The notes below the pieces were generated by a model. The model saw only the letters and a list, made by a program, of their open reading frames with translations. It had not been told where the DNA came from and did not search any database. A DNA stretch of 54,158 nt from Alphaproteobacteria bacterium (GTDB taxonomy: Bacteria; Pseudomonadota; Alphaproteobacteria; Acetobacterales; Acetobacteraceae): NCBI GenBank assembly GCA_026400815.1, contig JAPLOI010000027.1:1-54158 (forward strand), given 5' to 3'. How positions within the stretch are numbered: position 1 is the stretch's first letter; each line of letters opens with the position of its first letter. The position numbers and the translations under genes are program-made. Shown here piece after piece: positions 26,715 through 35,757 of the stretch.

Positions 26715-28223
26715 TTATCCAAACACCCCATGCACGAACCACCGCGGGGCCCCCACCAGCCCGATGCGGAACACCCAGAACCGCCCGCCTTGCTGGTCTT
26801 CCACCCGGTAGTAGTCGCGGATGAAGTCGTGCAGTGGCCGGGTTGGGTCGGGCGTGCGCCGCCACCATTCGGCGCCGATGCGTTCCGGCCCCGTGGCGGC
26901 GCGAATGCGATGCACCCGCCCGCGCCAGCGGAACAGCAGCGGCGGGTCGTCCGGCACCGGCGCGGTGGCGTCGATCGGCTCCGGCGGCGTGAACAGCCGC
27001 AGCGGCCGGTCCGGCAGCTGCGCCGGCCAGGCGACCTCGGTCATCGGCCCCGCCCGCCCCACGGCGCGTTCCGGCACATGGCTGCCCATGGGGGCGGGCC
27101 GCCACAGCGCGCCCTCACCCAGCCGCGCGATCAGCGTGTCCAGCGTGGCGGCGAGGTCCGCCGCGGTATCCGGCTTGCCGTCCAGCGCCGCCTGCGCGGC
27201 CGAGAGCGGCCCGCGCGCCTCGGCCGCCAGCGCCACCATCTCCACCCCGAAGCCGGGATCCACGGTTTCCAGCTTCCCCGCCAGCAGCTTCAGCACATAG
27301 GCCCCGTCGCGTACCGGCCGCGCGGTGGCAATGCCGATGGCCGGCACCACGCCATCCACCCGGCTGAACCGGGCCACGAAGCGCCGCGCGCCGAGCCCCT
27401 CCTGCTCCAGCCGCCGCGCCAGCCGCCCCGCGAGCCAGGCCAGCGCGCGCGTGAGGTCCTCGGGTGCGGCGATCGGTTCGGCGAAGCGCCTGATCTCCTC
27501 CCACGGCCGCACCGGCATCGGCCAGGCGATGGGTTCCTCGGCAAGCCCAAACGCCTGCTCCAGCCGCAGCACCGGCACGGGCCCGAACCGCGCCGAAACC
27601 TCCCCGCGCGGCAGCCGCGCCAGCGCGCCGATGGTGCGGATGCCCACCCGCCGCAACGCCGCCACCGAGCGGTCATCCAGCCGCAGCAACCCGATCGGCA
27701 ACCCCTCCAACGCCGCCCGCTCCTGCCCGGCCGGCAGCACGCACTCGGCCTTCCCCGAGGCAAATCGCGCCAGCGCCCAGGCCGCGCCGGAGGCCCCCGC
27801 CACCGCCAGCCGGGCGGGAAACCCCACCTCCGCCAGCCGCCGCGCGATGGCCGCGCACAGCCCCTCTTCCCCGCCATGCAGGTGCCCGCAGCCGGCGATA
27901 TCCAGCCACAGCCCCTCCGGCGTGTCGGCGGCGGCCAGCGGCGTGAAGCGCGTGGCCCACTCCGCCAGCCGCGCCAGGGCCGCGTCATCCTCCTCCGGCG
28001 TCGCCTCGTGCACCTCCAGCTCCGGCACCAGCGCGCGCGCCTCGGCCAACGCCTGGCCCACGCGCAGCCCCGCCTCCGCCGCCAGCGGGCACACGCAGGC
28101 CAAACGCCGCTGCCCGCGCTCGCTGGTCACGGTGGCCGCCGGCACATCAGCCGACGCCGCGCCGCTGCGCCGCAGCCGCAGGATCGGCCAGTTCGGCAAC
28201 CACACGGACAGGATCCGCCGCAT
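26715..28223 (-). CDS. imuB: ImuB, Y-family polymerase-like mutasome protein
   Basis: This 502-aa protein is read from ATG 28223 behind AGAAAGAG. It has the Y-family architecture: 'RRILSVWLPNWPILRLRR', an 'LWLDIAGCGHLHGGEEGLCAAI' palm stretch, helix-hairpin-helix 'ALRRVGIRTIGALARLPRGEVSARFG', and a little-finger-like region. The C-terminal about 100 residues ('RGRVHRIRAATGPERIGAEWW') carry the ImuB-specific tail. ImuB proteins lack the usual catalytic acidic set and act as a hub bridging DnaE2, the clamp and ImuA. Its 5' end overlaps the ImuA gene by 77 bp. Confidence 0.9.
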   Translation of the reverse strand: MRRILSVWLPNWPILRLRRSGAASADVPAATVTSERGQRRLACVCPLAAEAGLRVGQALAEARALVPELEVHEATPEEDDAALARLAEWATRFTPLAAADTPEGLWLDIAGCGHLHGGEEGLCAAIARRLAEVGFPARLAVAGASGAAWALARFASGKAECVLPAGQERAALEGLPIGLLRLDDRSVAALRRVGIRTIGALARLPRGEVSARFGPVPVLRLEQAFGLAEEPIAWPMPVRPWEEIRRFAEPIAAPEDLTRALAWLAGRLARRLEQEGLGARRFVARFSRVDGVVPAIGIATARPVRDGAYVLKLLAGKLETVDPGFGVEMVALAAEARGPLSAAQAALDGKPDTAADLAATLDTLIARLGEGALWRPAPMGSHVPERAVGRAGPMTEVAWPAQLPDRPLRLFTPPEPIDATAPVPDDPPLLFRWRGRVHRIRAATGPERIGAEWWRRTPDPTRPLHDFIRDYYRVEDQQGGRFWVFRIGLVGAPRWFVHGVFG

Positions 28224-28899
28224 CTCTTTCTCCCGCTTCCACAATCCACTCGCCGGGCACGCCGCCGCGCGCATGCACCAGCGCCAGGCGCCAGCGCGGC
28301 GGCGCGAAGGGGCCCGCGCTGGGAACCCCCCCGATCCGCCACCGCGTCACGGCCGAGGGCGCCTCCTCCACTGCGTGTGCCGCCCGCCCATAGGGCCAGC
28401 GATGCAGCACCAGCCCCATCCGCCCGTGCCTGAGGCAGGCCAGCTGCAGCCGCCGTGCCGCGATGCGTGAAAGCCGCCCGGCCTCCGCCACCACCGCCGC
28501 GAAGGCCCCGCCGCGCAGCCCCGCCTCCATCGCCGCCAGCGTGGCCGCGTCATCCGGCGCGCAGGCCAGCACCAGCCGCCCGGGATCGAGCCCGAGCGCC
28601 ACCAGGCCGGGCGCATACAGATCCTCCCTTCCGGCCACCCACAGCCACGGCAGCGGGCCCCCCGCCCCCTGGGGCAGCCGCGCCAGCAGCCGCGCCGCGA
28701 ACCCCGCCACCACCGCTCCTTGCTGCACCTCCGCCCCATCCTCCGGCCCCACCTCGTGCAGCGCGCCCACCGGCAGCACCCCGCCGGGCAGGCAGGCCCC
28801 GATCGCCGCCCCCATCCCCACCCCCGGGCGCACCGCCGCCAGCCGCGCCACAAGGCCGGCGGGGGGGGAAAGGGCAGGGCGATGCGGCAGCAGGACCAT
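28147..28899 (-). CDS. imuA: ImuA, RecA-like mutasome accessory protein
   Basis: This 250-aa protein is the first gene of the operon. It has 'GGVLPVGALHEVGPEDGAEVQQGAVVAGFAARLLAR', 'LPWLWVAGREDLYAPGL', 'RLVLACAPDDAATLAAMEAGLR' and 'RLQLACLRHGRMGLVLHRWP', which is the pattern of short ImuA proteins related to SulA/RecA. It begins only 8 bases from the LexA box and has no recognisable ribosome site, so it may be leaderless or nearly so. It is followed by imuB with a 77-bp overlap. Confidence 0.85.
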   Translation of the reverse strand: MVLLPHRPALSPPAGLVARLAAVRPGVGMGAAIGACLPGGVLPVGALHEVGPEDGAEVQQGAVVAGFAARLLARLPQGAGGPLPWLWVAGREDLYAPGLVALGLDPGRLVLACAPDDAATLAAMEAGLRGGAFAAVVAEAGRLSRIAARRLQLACLRHGRMGLVLHRWPYGRAAHAVEEAPSAVTRWRIGGVPSAGPFAPPRWRLALVHARGGVPGEWIVEAGERDAADPVRVVAELADPAAAAQRRGVG

Positions 28900-28907
28900 G
28901 AGAACAT

Positions 28908-28922
28908 GTTCACGATTTGTTC
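28908..28922 (-). promoter_or_regulatory. LexA (SOS) box of the imuA-imuB-dnaE2 operon
   Basis: GTTCACGATTTGTTC on the plus strand (GAAC-N7-GAAC on the operon strand) is an exact match to the direct-repeat LexA site of alphaproteobacteria. It lies 8 bases upstream of the imuA ATG. A short palindrome GAACATGTTC overlaps its near end (28902-28911). The position implies that LexA covers the transcription start and that the operon is DNA-damage inducible. Confidence 0.85.
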
Positions 28923-29007
28923 TGCATTGATTCCCACAACCGCGCCGCGAGTCAACGCATTTAGGACGTGAGTCCTCCGAATTTCCGCGCGCCCGTCCTG
29001 CCCGCCG

Positions 29008-29775
29008 CTACAACCACCCCGCCCGCGCCAGGAAGATCGGCGCCTGCACGTTCATCGTCGCCGCCTCGCGCGCCAGGAAGCCCGGCAGGCCGGCCACGGG
29101 CACGATCGTCAGCCCGGCATATTCCTCGTCCCCGCCCGCCGCATGCCGCGCCCGCAGCGTGGCGGCATCGAGCGGCGTCTCGATGGCGATGCCGAGATCC
29201 AGCACATGGCTCCCCAAGCCGCCCCCTAGTCCCCCTCCTTCAAGCATGGGCACGGCATGCTCCACCAAACAAAGCGGGCGCGGGCTGTGCACATCGGCGG
29301 CGTGCAGCCCCAGCTCCTCCTCCAGCTCCGCATACAGCGTTGCCAGCACGTCCACCCGCCCCTCCGGTCGCTCCGCCCCGCCATCCACCGTGCCCGCCGG
29401 CGGCAGCTGCCATTCCCCGGCCTGGTAGATCGCCCGCGCCGGCCGCTGGCCGAACACCACCCCATCCGGCCCGCACAGCACCCCGCCCACGGCCAAGGAG
29501 CGCTGGCCCAGCACCGGGAACAGCTCGTGCCGCGCCATCTGGGCCACCACCCGGCGATATTCGCTCCAATGCCCGCAGATCAGCCGCGGCGTGATCACGT
29601 CGGCGCAGAACACCCGGCCGTTGAACAGCTTGCCCCCGGTACGCGCCTGCGCCTCGGCCCAGAGCCGGTCGATCTCCGCCTCCAGCCAAGCGGGCAAGGG
29701 CGGCATCGGCCGCGTTGCCGCCACCACCAGCCCGTCGGCCACCTCGTGGATGATCGCCGCTTCGCCCATGTCCAT
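29008..29775 (-). CDS. Nudix hydrolase-like protein
   Basis: This 255-aa protein has a Nudix-like segment in the middle: 'PPAGTVDGG' followed at residues 149-157 by 'AELEEELGL', matching the R-E-x-x-E-E-x-G-x box except that the usual Arg is Ala. Conserved segments on either side are 'LFNGRVFCADVITPRLICGHWSEYRRVVAQM' and 'QRPARAIYQAGEWQLPP'. Such proteins hydrolyse nucleoside diphosphate derivatives, but the changed box leaves activity uncertain. ATG 29769 is an alternative start. It is upstream of the imu operon on the same strand, but the LexA box separates them. Confidence 0.6.
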   Translation of the reverse strand: MDMGEAAIIHEVADGLVVAATRPMPPLPAWLEAEIDRLWAEAQARTGGKLFNGRVFCADVITPRLICGHWSEYRRVVAQMARHELFPVLGQRSLAVGGVLCGPDGVVFGQRPARAIYQAGEWQLPPAGTVDGGAERPEGRVDVLATLYAELEEELGLHAADVHSPRPLCLVEHAVPMLEGGGLGGGLGSHVLDLGIAIETPLDAATLRARHAAGGDEEYAGLTIVPVAGLPGFLAREAATMNVQAPIFLARAGWL

Positions 29776-29991
29776 CGCGCGCCTGCCGCCTTACCTGCGC
29801 CCGCATCACACCGGCCATGCGCCCGCCGGTCAAACCAGGCCCGGCAAAACTTCTGCCGCCCCGGCGGAACGCTCCTCCGCCGCGCGGTGTTACCCCGGCA
29901 GACAGGCTGCCTTGCCGATGCGCCCCGCCCATGTCGCGGGAGATGCACCCGGCCTTGAAGGCGGCCTCCCACAACCGAATGAGGTTCAATC

Positions 29992-30357
29992 ATGCGAATT
30001 CTTCTTTCCACGACAGCACTTGCCACCATGCTCGTACTGGGCGGCACCGCCTGGGCACAGGCACCGGGCGGGGCGCAGGGCAGTGCCCAGGGCGGCCAGG
30101 CGCAGAGCGAGCAGACGCAGGACGGCGCGGACGGCATGAGCAGCAACCAAACCCCGAAGAGCCCGATGCAGGCCAGCGGCATGACCAGCGACGAGCAGGT
30201 TCGCACCAGGCTTTCGGCCCAGGGCTTCAGCGACATCCAGGCCATCACCCGCAGCGGCAACAGCTACCAGGCCCGCGCCATGCAGAACGGCCGCCCGGTG
30301 GACCTGACCATCGATGCCACCACCGGCGCGATCCGCAGCCAGGCCGCCGCCCGCTAA
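29992..30357 (+). CDS. secreted PepSY-like small protein
   Basis: This 121-aa protein has a signal peptide ('MRILLSTTALATMLVLGGTAWAQA', AxA cleavage), a Gln/Gly/Ser-rich linker, and a C-terminal domain of about 50 residues. In that domain 'VRTRLSAQGFSDIQAITRSGNSYQA' and 'VDLTIDATTGAIRSQ' resemble a PepSY-type fold (helix, strands, closing D-x-x-T-G). It is probably periplasmic. It is followed closely by the CsbD gene, which suggests a shared stress role. Confidence 0.65.
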   Translation: MRILLSTTALATMLVLGGTAWAQAPGGAQGSAQGGQAQSEQTQDGADGMSSNQTPKSPMQASGMTSDEQVRTRLSAQGFSDIQAITRSGNSYQARAMQNGRPVDLTIDATTGAIRSQAAAR

Positions 30358-30385
30358 TGGCGGCCACACCACAGGAGACAGCACC

Positions 30386-30571
30386 ATGGACAAGGACCGC
30401 ATCGGCGGCATGGCCGACCAGGCCAAGGGTGCCATCAAGAAAGGCATCGGCAAGCTCACCGGCGACGCCAAGCTGCAGGCCGAAGGCGAAGCCGACACGA
30501 TGAAGGGCAAGGCCAGGAACGCGGTCGGCGGCGCCAAGGATGCCGTGCGGGACGCGGTGAACAAAAACTAA
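30386..30571 (+). CDS. CsbD family stress protein
   Basis: This 61-aa protein starts at ATG 30386 behind AGGAGA. It has the CsbD pattern: 'MDKDRIGGMADQAKGAIKKGIGKLTGDAKLQAEGEAD' and a Lys/Ala-rich C-terminus. CsbD proteins accumulate in stress and have no known enzymatic role. The stop is followed after 5 bases by the third three-hairpin repeat. Confidence 0.8.
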   Translation: MDKDRIGGMADQAKGAIKKGIGKLTGDAKLQAEGEADTMKGKARNAVGGAKDAVRDAVNKN

Positions 30572-30576
30572 GGCAA

Positions 30577-30711
30577 GACTCTTCTTTTTCTGAAGAAAAA
30601 GAAGCAAAAAGACTTTACTGAATTGCGCCTTGTTCTCCCGGCGAAATACCGGGGGAGCGAGGCGCAAAGTCATGAAAGTTTTTTGGTTTTTTTTTCAAAA
30701 AAGAACATCTT
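30577..30711. repeat. AT-rich three-hairpin element, copy 3
   Basis: The element lies between csbD-like and M3-peptidase genes on the same strand. It has TCTTCTTTTT / AAAAAGAAG on the left, a central stem GCGCCTTGTTCTCCCGG with CCGGGGGAGCGAGGCGC, and a right-hand GGTTTTTTTTTTC / CAAAAAAGAAC hairpin. The central stem is longer and different in sequence from other copies but remains paired. Confidence 0.8.
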
Positions 30712-30749
30712 GCTTGACGCCGCCCCAAGCCGCCGCCACCAAGAGGGGC

Positions 30750-32774
30750 ATGAGCACGAACCCCCTCCTCGCCCCCTGGCACACCCAATTCGGCGCGCCC
30801 CCCTTCGACCTGATCCGCCCGGAGCATTTCTCCCCGGCCTTTACCGAAGCCATGGCCGCCCATCTCGCCGAGATCGAGGCGATCGCCACCAGCGCCGAGG
30901 CCCCCAGCTTCGCCAACACCATTGCCGCCATGGAGCGCAGCGGCCGGGCGCTCAAGCGCGTCGGCGCCACCTTCGGCAACCTCGTCGCCAGCCACGGCAA
31001 CGCAGCCCTGCAGGAAGTGGAGCGCGAGATGGCCCCCCGGCTGGCCGACCACGGCAGCCGCATCAGCCTCGACCCCCGCCTGTTTGCCCGCGTCCAGGCG
31101 CTGCACGCCAGCCGCGCCAGCCTGGACCTCGCGCCCGACGAACTGCGCCTGCTGGAACGCAGCCATCTCGGCTTCGTCCGCGCCGGCGCAGCACTTGATG
31201 AAGCCGGCCGCACCCGTATGGCAGGGATCAACACAAGCCTGGCCACGCTGCACACCCAGTTCGGCCAGAACGTGCTGCACGACGAGCGCGACTGGACCAT
31301 GGCGTTGGACGAAGCCGGCATCGCCGGCCTGCCTGCCTTCGTGATCGAAGGCACAAGCCAAGCCGCCGCCGAACGTGGCCAGCCCGGCCACCTCGTCACC
31401 CTCTCCCGCTCGCTGATCGAGCCCTTCCTCACCTTCTCCCCCCGCCGAGACCTGCGCGAGGCCGCCTGGCGCGCCTGGACCAGCCGCGGCATGCACGAAG
31501 GCGCGCACGACAACCGCCCCCTGATCCCCCAGATCCTGGCGCTGCGGGCCGAACGCGCGAAGCTGCTCGGCTTCGACCATTTCGCCGCTTTCCGCCTGGC
31601 CGATTCCATGGCCGGCACGCCCGAAGCCGTGCACCGCCTCACCGGCGAGGTCTGGGATGCCGGCCGCCGCCGCGCCGGCGAGGAAGCCGCCCGCCTGCTC
31701 TCCGTCGCCTCCCAGGATGGCATCAACGACCAGATCGCCCCGTGGGACTGGCGCCACTACGCCGAGCGCGTGCGCGCCGCCGAGTACGACCTCGATGAAG
31801 CCCAGCTCAAGCCGTATTTCGAGCTCTCCCGCATCCAGCAGGCCGCCTTCGACACCGCCGGCCGCCTGTTCGGCCTCAGCTTCACCCACCGCCCCGACGT
31901 GCCGGTCTATCACCCCGATGTCCGCGCCTATGAAGTGGCCGACGCGAACGGCCATGTCGGCCTGTTCCTCGCCGACCACTTCGCCCGGCCAGACAAGCGC
32001 AGCGGCGCCTGGATGAGCAGCTACCGCGACCAGGAAGCCATGCCCGGCGAGCCCCCCTCCGCCCCCATCATCGTCAACAACAACAATTTTGCGCGTGGCA
32101 CGCCCACCTTGTTGTCATTCGATGATGCAACAACGCTGTTCCACGAATTCGGCCACGCCCTGCACGGCCTGCTCAGCCGCGTGCGCTACCCCAGCCAGTC
32201 CGGCACCTCCGTGCGCCGCGATTTCGTGGAGTTCCCCTCACAGGTCTACGAGCACTGGCTGGAAGCGCCGCAAACCCTGCGCAGCTACGCCCGCCACCAC
32301 GAAACCAACGCGCCCCTGCCGGATGCCCTGATCGACCGCCTGCTCGCCGCCCGCACCTTCAACCAGGGCTTCGCCACCGTGGAATTCCTCGCCAGCGCCA
32401 TCCTGGACATGGAACTCCACCTCCATCCGGACCCGGCGAGCCTGGACATCGAGCGCTTCGAGGAAGAGGCCCTCGCCCGCCTCGGCATGCCGAGAGAGAT
32501 CGCCATGCGCCACCGCCCGGCCCATTTCCAGCATCTGTTCAGCGGCGGCGGCTACGCGGCCGGCTACTACTCCTACCTCTGGGCCGAAGTGCTGGACGCC
32601 GACGGCTTCGACGCCTTCGAGGAAGCCGGCGACCCCTTCCACCCCGAAACCGCCGCCCGGCTGCGCAAGGTGCTCGAGTCCGGCGATACCCGGGATCCCA
32701 TGGAACTCTACGTCGAATTCCGCGGCCGCCCGCCCGAAACGGCGGCGCTGCTTCGGGTGCGGGGATTAGTATAG
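30750..32774 (+). CDS. M3 family oligopeptidase (thimet/dipeptidyl carboxypeptidase type)
   Basis: This 674-aa cytoplasmic zinc peptidase has the catalytic 'FHEFGHALHGLL' at about residues 463-474. The second zinc ligand region is further on, and the conserved 'FSGGGYAAGYYSYLWAEVLDADGFDAFEEAG' and 'RGRPPETAALLR' closing motifs are both present. The N-terminus 'FDLIRPEHFSPAFTEAM' is typical of PrlC/Dcp-like oligopeptidases that clear short peptides. The start is ATG 30750 behind AAGAGGGG; the ORF extends upstream into the repeat, and that extension is rejected. Confidence 0.85.
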   Translation: MSTNPLLAPWHTQFGAPPFDLIRPEHFSPAFTEAMAAHLAEIEAIATSAEAPSFANTIAAMERSGRALKRVGATFGNLVASHGNAALQEVEREMAPRLADHGSRISLDPRLFARVQALHASRASLDLAPDELRLLERSHLGFVRAGAALDEAGRTRMAGINTSLATLHTQFGQNVLHDERDWTMALDEAGIAGLPAFVIEGTSQAAAERGQPGHLVTLSRSLIEPFLTFSPRRDLREAAWRAWTSRGMHEGAHDNRPLIPQILALRAERAKLLGFDHFAAFRLADSMAGTPEAVHRLTGEVWDAGRRRAGEEAARLLSVASQDGINDQIAPWDWRHYAERVRAAEYDLDEAQLKPYFELSRIQQAAFDTAGRLFGLSFTHRPDVPVYHPDVRAYEVADANGHVGLFLADHFARPDKRSGAWMSSYRDQEAMPGEPPSAPIIVNNNNFARGTPTLLSFDDATTLFHEFGHALHGLLSRVRYPSQSGTSVRRDFVEFPSQVYEHWLEAPQTLRSYARHHETNAPLPDALIDRLLAARTFNQGFATVEFLASAILDMELHLHPDPASLDIERFEEEALARLGMPREIAMRHRPAHFQHLFSGGGYAAGYYSYLWAEVLDADGFDAFEEAGDPFHPETAARLRKVLESGDTRDPMELYVEFRGRPPETAALLRVRGLV

Positions 32775-32775
32775 A

Positions 32776-32897
32776 AAGAATGTTCTTTTTTGAAAAAAAG
32801 AACCAAAAAACTTTTATGACTTTGCATCGCGGCTAGCCCCGGCGCAAAGTCATAAAAGTCTTTTTGCTTCTTTTTCTTCAGAAAAAGAAGAGTCTTA
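32776..32897. repeat. AT-rich three-hairpin element, copy 4
   Basis: The element lies between the convergent M3 peptidase (stop at 32774) and the S12 hydrolase gene. Left hairpin: GTTCTTTTTT / AAAAAAAGAAC. Central stem: ATGACTTTGC with the complement at GCAAAGTCAT. Right hairpin: GCTTCTTTTTCTT with AAGAAAAAGAAG. The right edge carries CTTA, giving the TAA stop (32895-32897) of the minus-strand gene. Confidence 0.85.
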
Positions 32898-34430
32898 CTT
32901 CACCTTCCGATACTCAATCCGCCGCGCCAACCAGCACCCCACCTGCAGCCGGTCGCCATCGAACGCGAGCGTCCAATCCCCCGGCGCGGAGAAATCCAGC
33001 GAGCGCGGGCACGGCATCAGCCAGGTTCCGGCGGCGTAGGGGATCAGCGGCACCATGAACCCGTCGCCCAACTCGCCGGAGCAGGCCGCGTAGGGCACGC
33101 CACCGGCCACCGCGATGGTGATCTCCGCCCCCCACTCCTCGGAGCGGTACACCCCTTCGATGCCCGTCGGCGCCGTGCCGGAGACGGGCTCCAGCCAGGT
33201 GTCGATATTGTCGCTGCCGCGGGTCATCCGCACCCGCCCGCCCTCGGGCCGCAGCCGCAGCGTGCCGGCCTCGTAGCTGCCATCGGCGGCGGGGGCGACC
33301 ACCTCGGGGTGGCCGGCGAAGTGCAGGGCGGCCTGGCCGTTTGGCAGGGCATCGATGCGCGCGGCCAGGCCGGTTTCGGGGTCGAGATACGTCCCGGCCC
33401 AGCCGATCGGCGCCCCGGTGGCGGGGGCGGGAATGTCCTCGCCCAGTGCCGCGGCAAACACCTGCGCGGCGGCGGCGCGCGGGTCGGCCATGTGGTTGAA
33501 CAGCACCACCACGCCCAGGCGTTCGGCCGGGGCATGGAAGCGGAAGCTGCGCCAGCCGCGCAGGCCGCCGCCGTGGCCGACGATGTATCGGCCGAGCATC
33601 TTGCCGCGGGAGAGGCCCCAGCCATAGCCGGCGGTGGCGCCATCGGTGAAGGCGACGGGGACCGACAGGCGGCGATGGATCGATTCCGGGTTGTCGCGGG
33701 TGGCGTCGATATGGCGGTCCCAGGCGATGAGGTCATCGAGGCTGGCGGACACGCCGGCGTCGCCGGTCCAGGTGATGCGGTTGACGGCGGGGCGGAAGCC
33801 TTCCTCGCGCGAGCCTTCGTAGCCCACGGTGAAGCCGGGCACCTGGGAGGTATCGGCGTTCAGGCGCGCGGTGGGCATGCCGGCGCGGTCGAAAACGTGG
33901 TTGCGCATCAGCTCGCCCAGCGGGCGGCCGGCGCGCTCGGCGACGAGGTCGCCCAGGATGCGGAAATTCTGGTTGCAGTAGGAGTAGCGGGTGCCGGGCG
34001 TGAAGTGCAGCGTTTCCGTCCGGTCGGTCAGGCGGCGGGATTGCGCCTCGGTGAATTGGGCTTCCACCGGGGAGCCGGCGAGCGAGGTCAGCGCCCAGTA
34101 GTCGCGCAGGCCGGACTGGTTGTGCGCCAGATGGTGGGCGCGGGGGCGCTCGGCCATGCGGTTGAGGCGGGCGGCCAGGGCGGGTTCCAGCACATCGGCG
34201 TCGCGGTCGAGATCGGCGGTCATCAGCGCGGTGGCGCAGGTGAACTGCTTGGAGATGGAGCAGATCAGGAACATCGTTTCCGGCGTGAACGGGATGCGGC
34301 GTTCCAGGTCGGCGAAGCCCCAGGCGTGGCGGGCGACGATCTGGCCTTCGCGGATCACCGCCACGGCGCCGCCGGCACCGGGGAAGCGTTGCGGCAGGGC
34401 GGCAAGGACCTGGTCGAGGGATTCGGGCAT
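32895..34430 (-). CDS. serine hydrolase of the S12 (D-aminopeptidase / beta-lactamase) family
   Basis: This 511-aa protein carries the SxxK motif 'SISK' (Ser58, Lys61), the second motif 'YCN' at 151-153, and an HGG-type third motif 'VGHGGGLRGWRSF' near residue 290. The order and the long C-terminal region, including a lipocalin-like beta domain, match D-aminopeptidases (DAP) and D-stereospecific amidases. No signal peptide is seen at the N-terminus (MPESLDQVLAALPQRFPGAGG), so it is likely cytoplasmic. The ATG at 34430 is chosen. It is transcribed divergently from the threonine aldolase gene over 70 bp. Confidence 0.75.
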   Translation of the reverse strand: MPESLDQVLAALPQRFPGAGGAVAVIREGQIVARHAWGFADLERRIPFTPETMFLICSISKQFTCATALMTADLDRDADVLEPALAARLNRMAERPRAHHLAHNQSGLRDYWALTSLAGSPVEAQFTEAQSRRLTDRTETLHFTPGTRYSYCNQNFRILGDLVAERAGRPLGELMRNHVFDRAGMPTARLNADTSQVPGFTVGYEGSREEGFRPAVNRITWTGDAGVSASLDDLIAWDRHIDATRDNPESIHRRLSVPVAFTDGATAGYGWGLSRGKMLGRYIVGHGGGLRGWRSFRFHAPAERLGVVVLFNHMADPRAAAAQVFAAALGEDIPAPATGAPIGWAGTYLDPETGLAARIDALPNGQAALHFAGHPEVVAPAADGSYEAGTLRLRPEGGRVRMTRGSDNIDTWLEPVSGTAPTGIEGVYRSEEWGAEITIAVAGGVPYAACSGELGDGFMVPLIPYAAGTWLMPCPRSLDFSAPGDWTLAFDGDRLQVGCWLARRIEYRKVK

Positions 34431-34500
34431 GCGGAGGGGCCTTTCGCTGGTGGTGGGAGTGTAGCAGCGTAGGGCGCATCGGGAAGGTTCGGGGGTTGCG

Positions 34501-35607
34501 ATGGCGGATGCGTTAGGGACGGCGGCGGCAACGAGCGGGTTTCCGGATGCGGCGCTGCGGGCGCGCTGCACGCGCTTCCTGGCCGGGCACGGCCGTGCGA
34601 CGGCGAAGGGCTGGGTGGAGCGGATGGCGGCGCTGCCGGAGCTGGAGCAGGAGCTGGATGTCTATTCCGACGGGCCGGCGATGAAGCGGCTGGAGCAGGA
34701 AACCGCGGTGCTGCTGGGCAAGCCCGCCGGCATGTTCTTCCACAAGGGCATCACGGCGCAGCAGGCCGCCCTGCTGGCGCATTGCGATGCCACCAACCGG
34801 CGCGTGGTGGCGCTGCACCCTTCCAGCCATTTCGCCATGGACGAGCACGACACGCTCGATCGGCTGGCCGGGCTTTCGAGCCTGCGGCTGGGCAGCGACA
34901 TCCGGCATTTCACGGCCGCCGACCTGGAGCGCAGCGCCGAGCAGATCGGCTGTGTCACGCTGGAGGTGCCGTTGCGGCGCATGGCGTTCATGGCGCCGAG
35001 CTGGGACGAGCTGGTGGGCATTTCGGTGTGGTGCCGGTCGCGCAACATCCCGTTCCACCTCGATGGCGCGCGGCTGTGGGAAGTGGCGCCGCATTACGGG
35101 AAGTCGCTGGCCGAGATCAGCGCCCTGGCAGACAGCGTGTATGTGAGTTTCTACAAGGGCCTGGGCGGCATGGGCGGCTGCGTGCTGGCCGGCGACCGGG
35201 AGCTGGTGGCGGCATGCCGGCCATGGCGGAACCGGTTCGGCGGGGATCTGCCGACCATCTTCCCCTATGTGCTGACGGCGCTGGAAGGGCTGCGGCTGCA
35301 TCTGCCGCGCATGGGCGAATACCATCGCCACGCCTGCGCGATTGCGGCGGCGGTGGATGCCACGCCGGGGCTGCGGGCACGGCCCTCGGCGCCGCACGGC
35401 AACTCCTTCCAGGTGCACATCGCCGCCCCGCGCGCCGCGGTGGAAGCGGCAGCCACGCGGCTGGCGGCGGAAGGGGTGTGGCTGGTGAACCGGGTGGTAG
35501 ACACCGCCTGGCCCGGGGAAAGCATGGTGGAGATCGTGGTGGGCGCGGCCACGATGGAATGGGCACCGGCCGAGGCGGCCGCCGCGCTGGGCAGGCTGGC
35601 GGGCTGA
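34501..35607 (+). CDS. threonine aldolase / beta-eliminating lyase family protein
   Basis: This 368-aa PLP enzyme has 'YSDGPAMKRLEQETAVLLGKPAGMFFHKG', 'PFHLDGARLWEVAPHYGKSL' (Asp that contacts the pyridine nitrogen) and the PLP-lysine motif 'VSFYKGLGGMGG' (Lys219). It is closely patterned on low-specificity L-threonine aldolases, which cleave threonine to glycine and acetaldehyde, although the 'F-Y-K' context and the first 50 residues are slightly unusual. It is divergently transcribed from the S12 hydrolase, with a 70-bp shared promoter region. Confidence 0.78.
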   Translation: MADALGTAAATSGFPDAALRARCTRFLAGHGRATAKGWVERMAALPELEQELDVYSDGPAMKRLEQETAVLLGKPAGMFFHKGITAQQAALLAHCDATNRRVVALHPSSHFAMDEHDTLDRLAGLSSLRLGSDIRHFTAADLERSAEQIGCVTLEVPLRRMAFMAPSWDELVGISVWCRSRNIPFHLDGARLWEVAPHYGKSLAEISALADSVYVSFYKGLGGMGGCVLAGDRELVAACRPWRNRFGGDLPTIFPYVLTALEGLRLHLPRMGEYHRHACAIAAAVDATPGLRARPSAPHGNSFQVHIAAPRAAVEAAATRLAAEGVWLVNRVVDTAWPGESMVEIVVGAATMEWAPAEAAAALGRLAG

Positions 35608-35757
35608 ACGGCGGGCGCACGCCCCGGCCCGCGACATCAGGGGCGGGATGTGCCCTTGTGCCCGTGCGCGCGCGTGCAACCACGGCACGCCGGCCGCCGA
35701 CCCCCCTCATCGACCTGCCGGCATTCCGCGCCCGAGGTCCTTTCAAAGGCGCCGGAC

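Noticed and set aside
30630-30749. N-terminal extension of the M3 peptidase
   Set aside because: It would encode the three-hairpin repeat and has no coding character; ATG 30750 has a good ribosome site and matches the family start.
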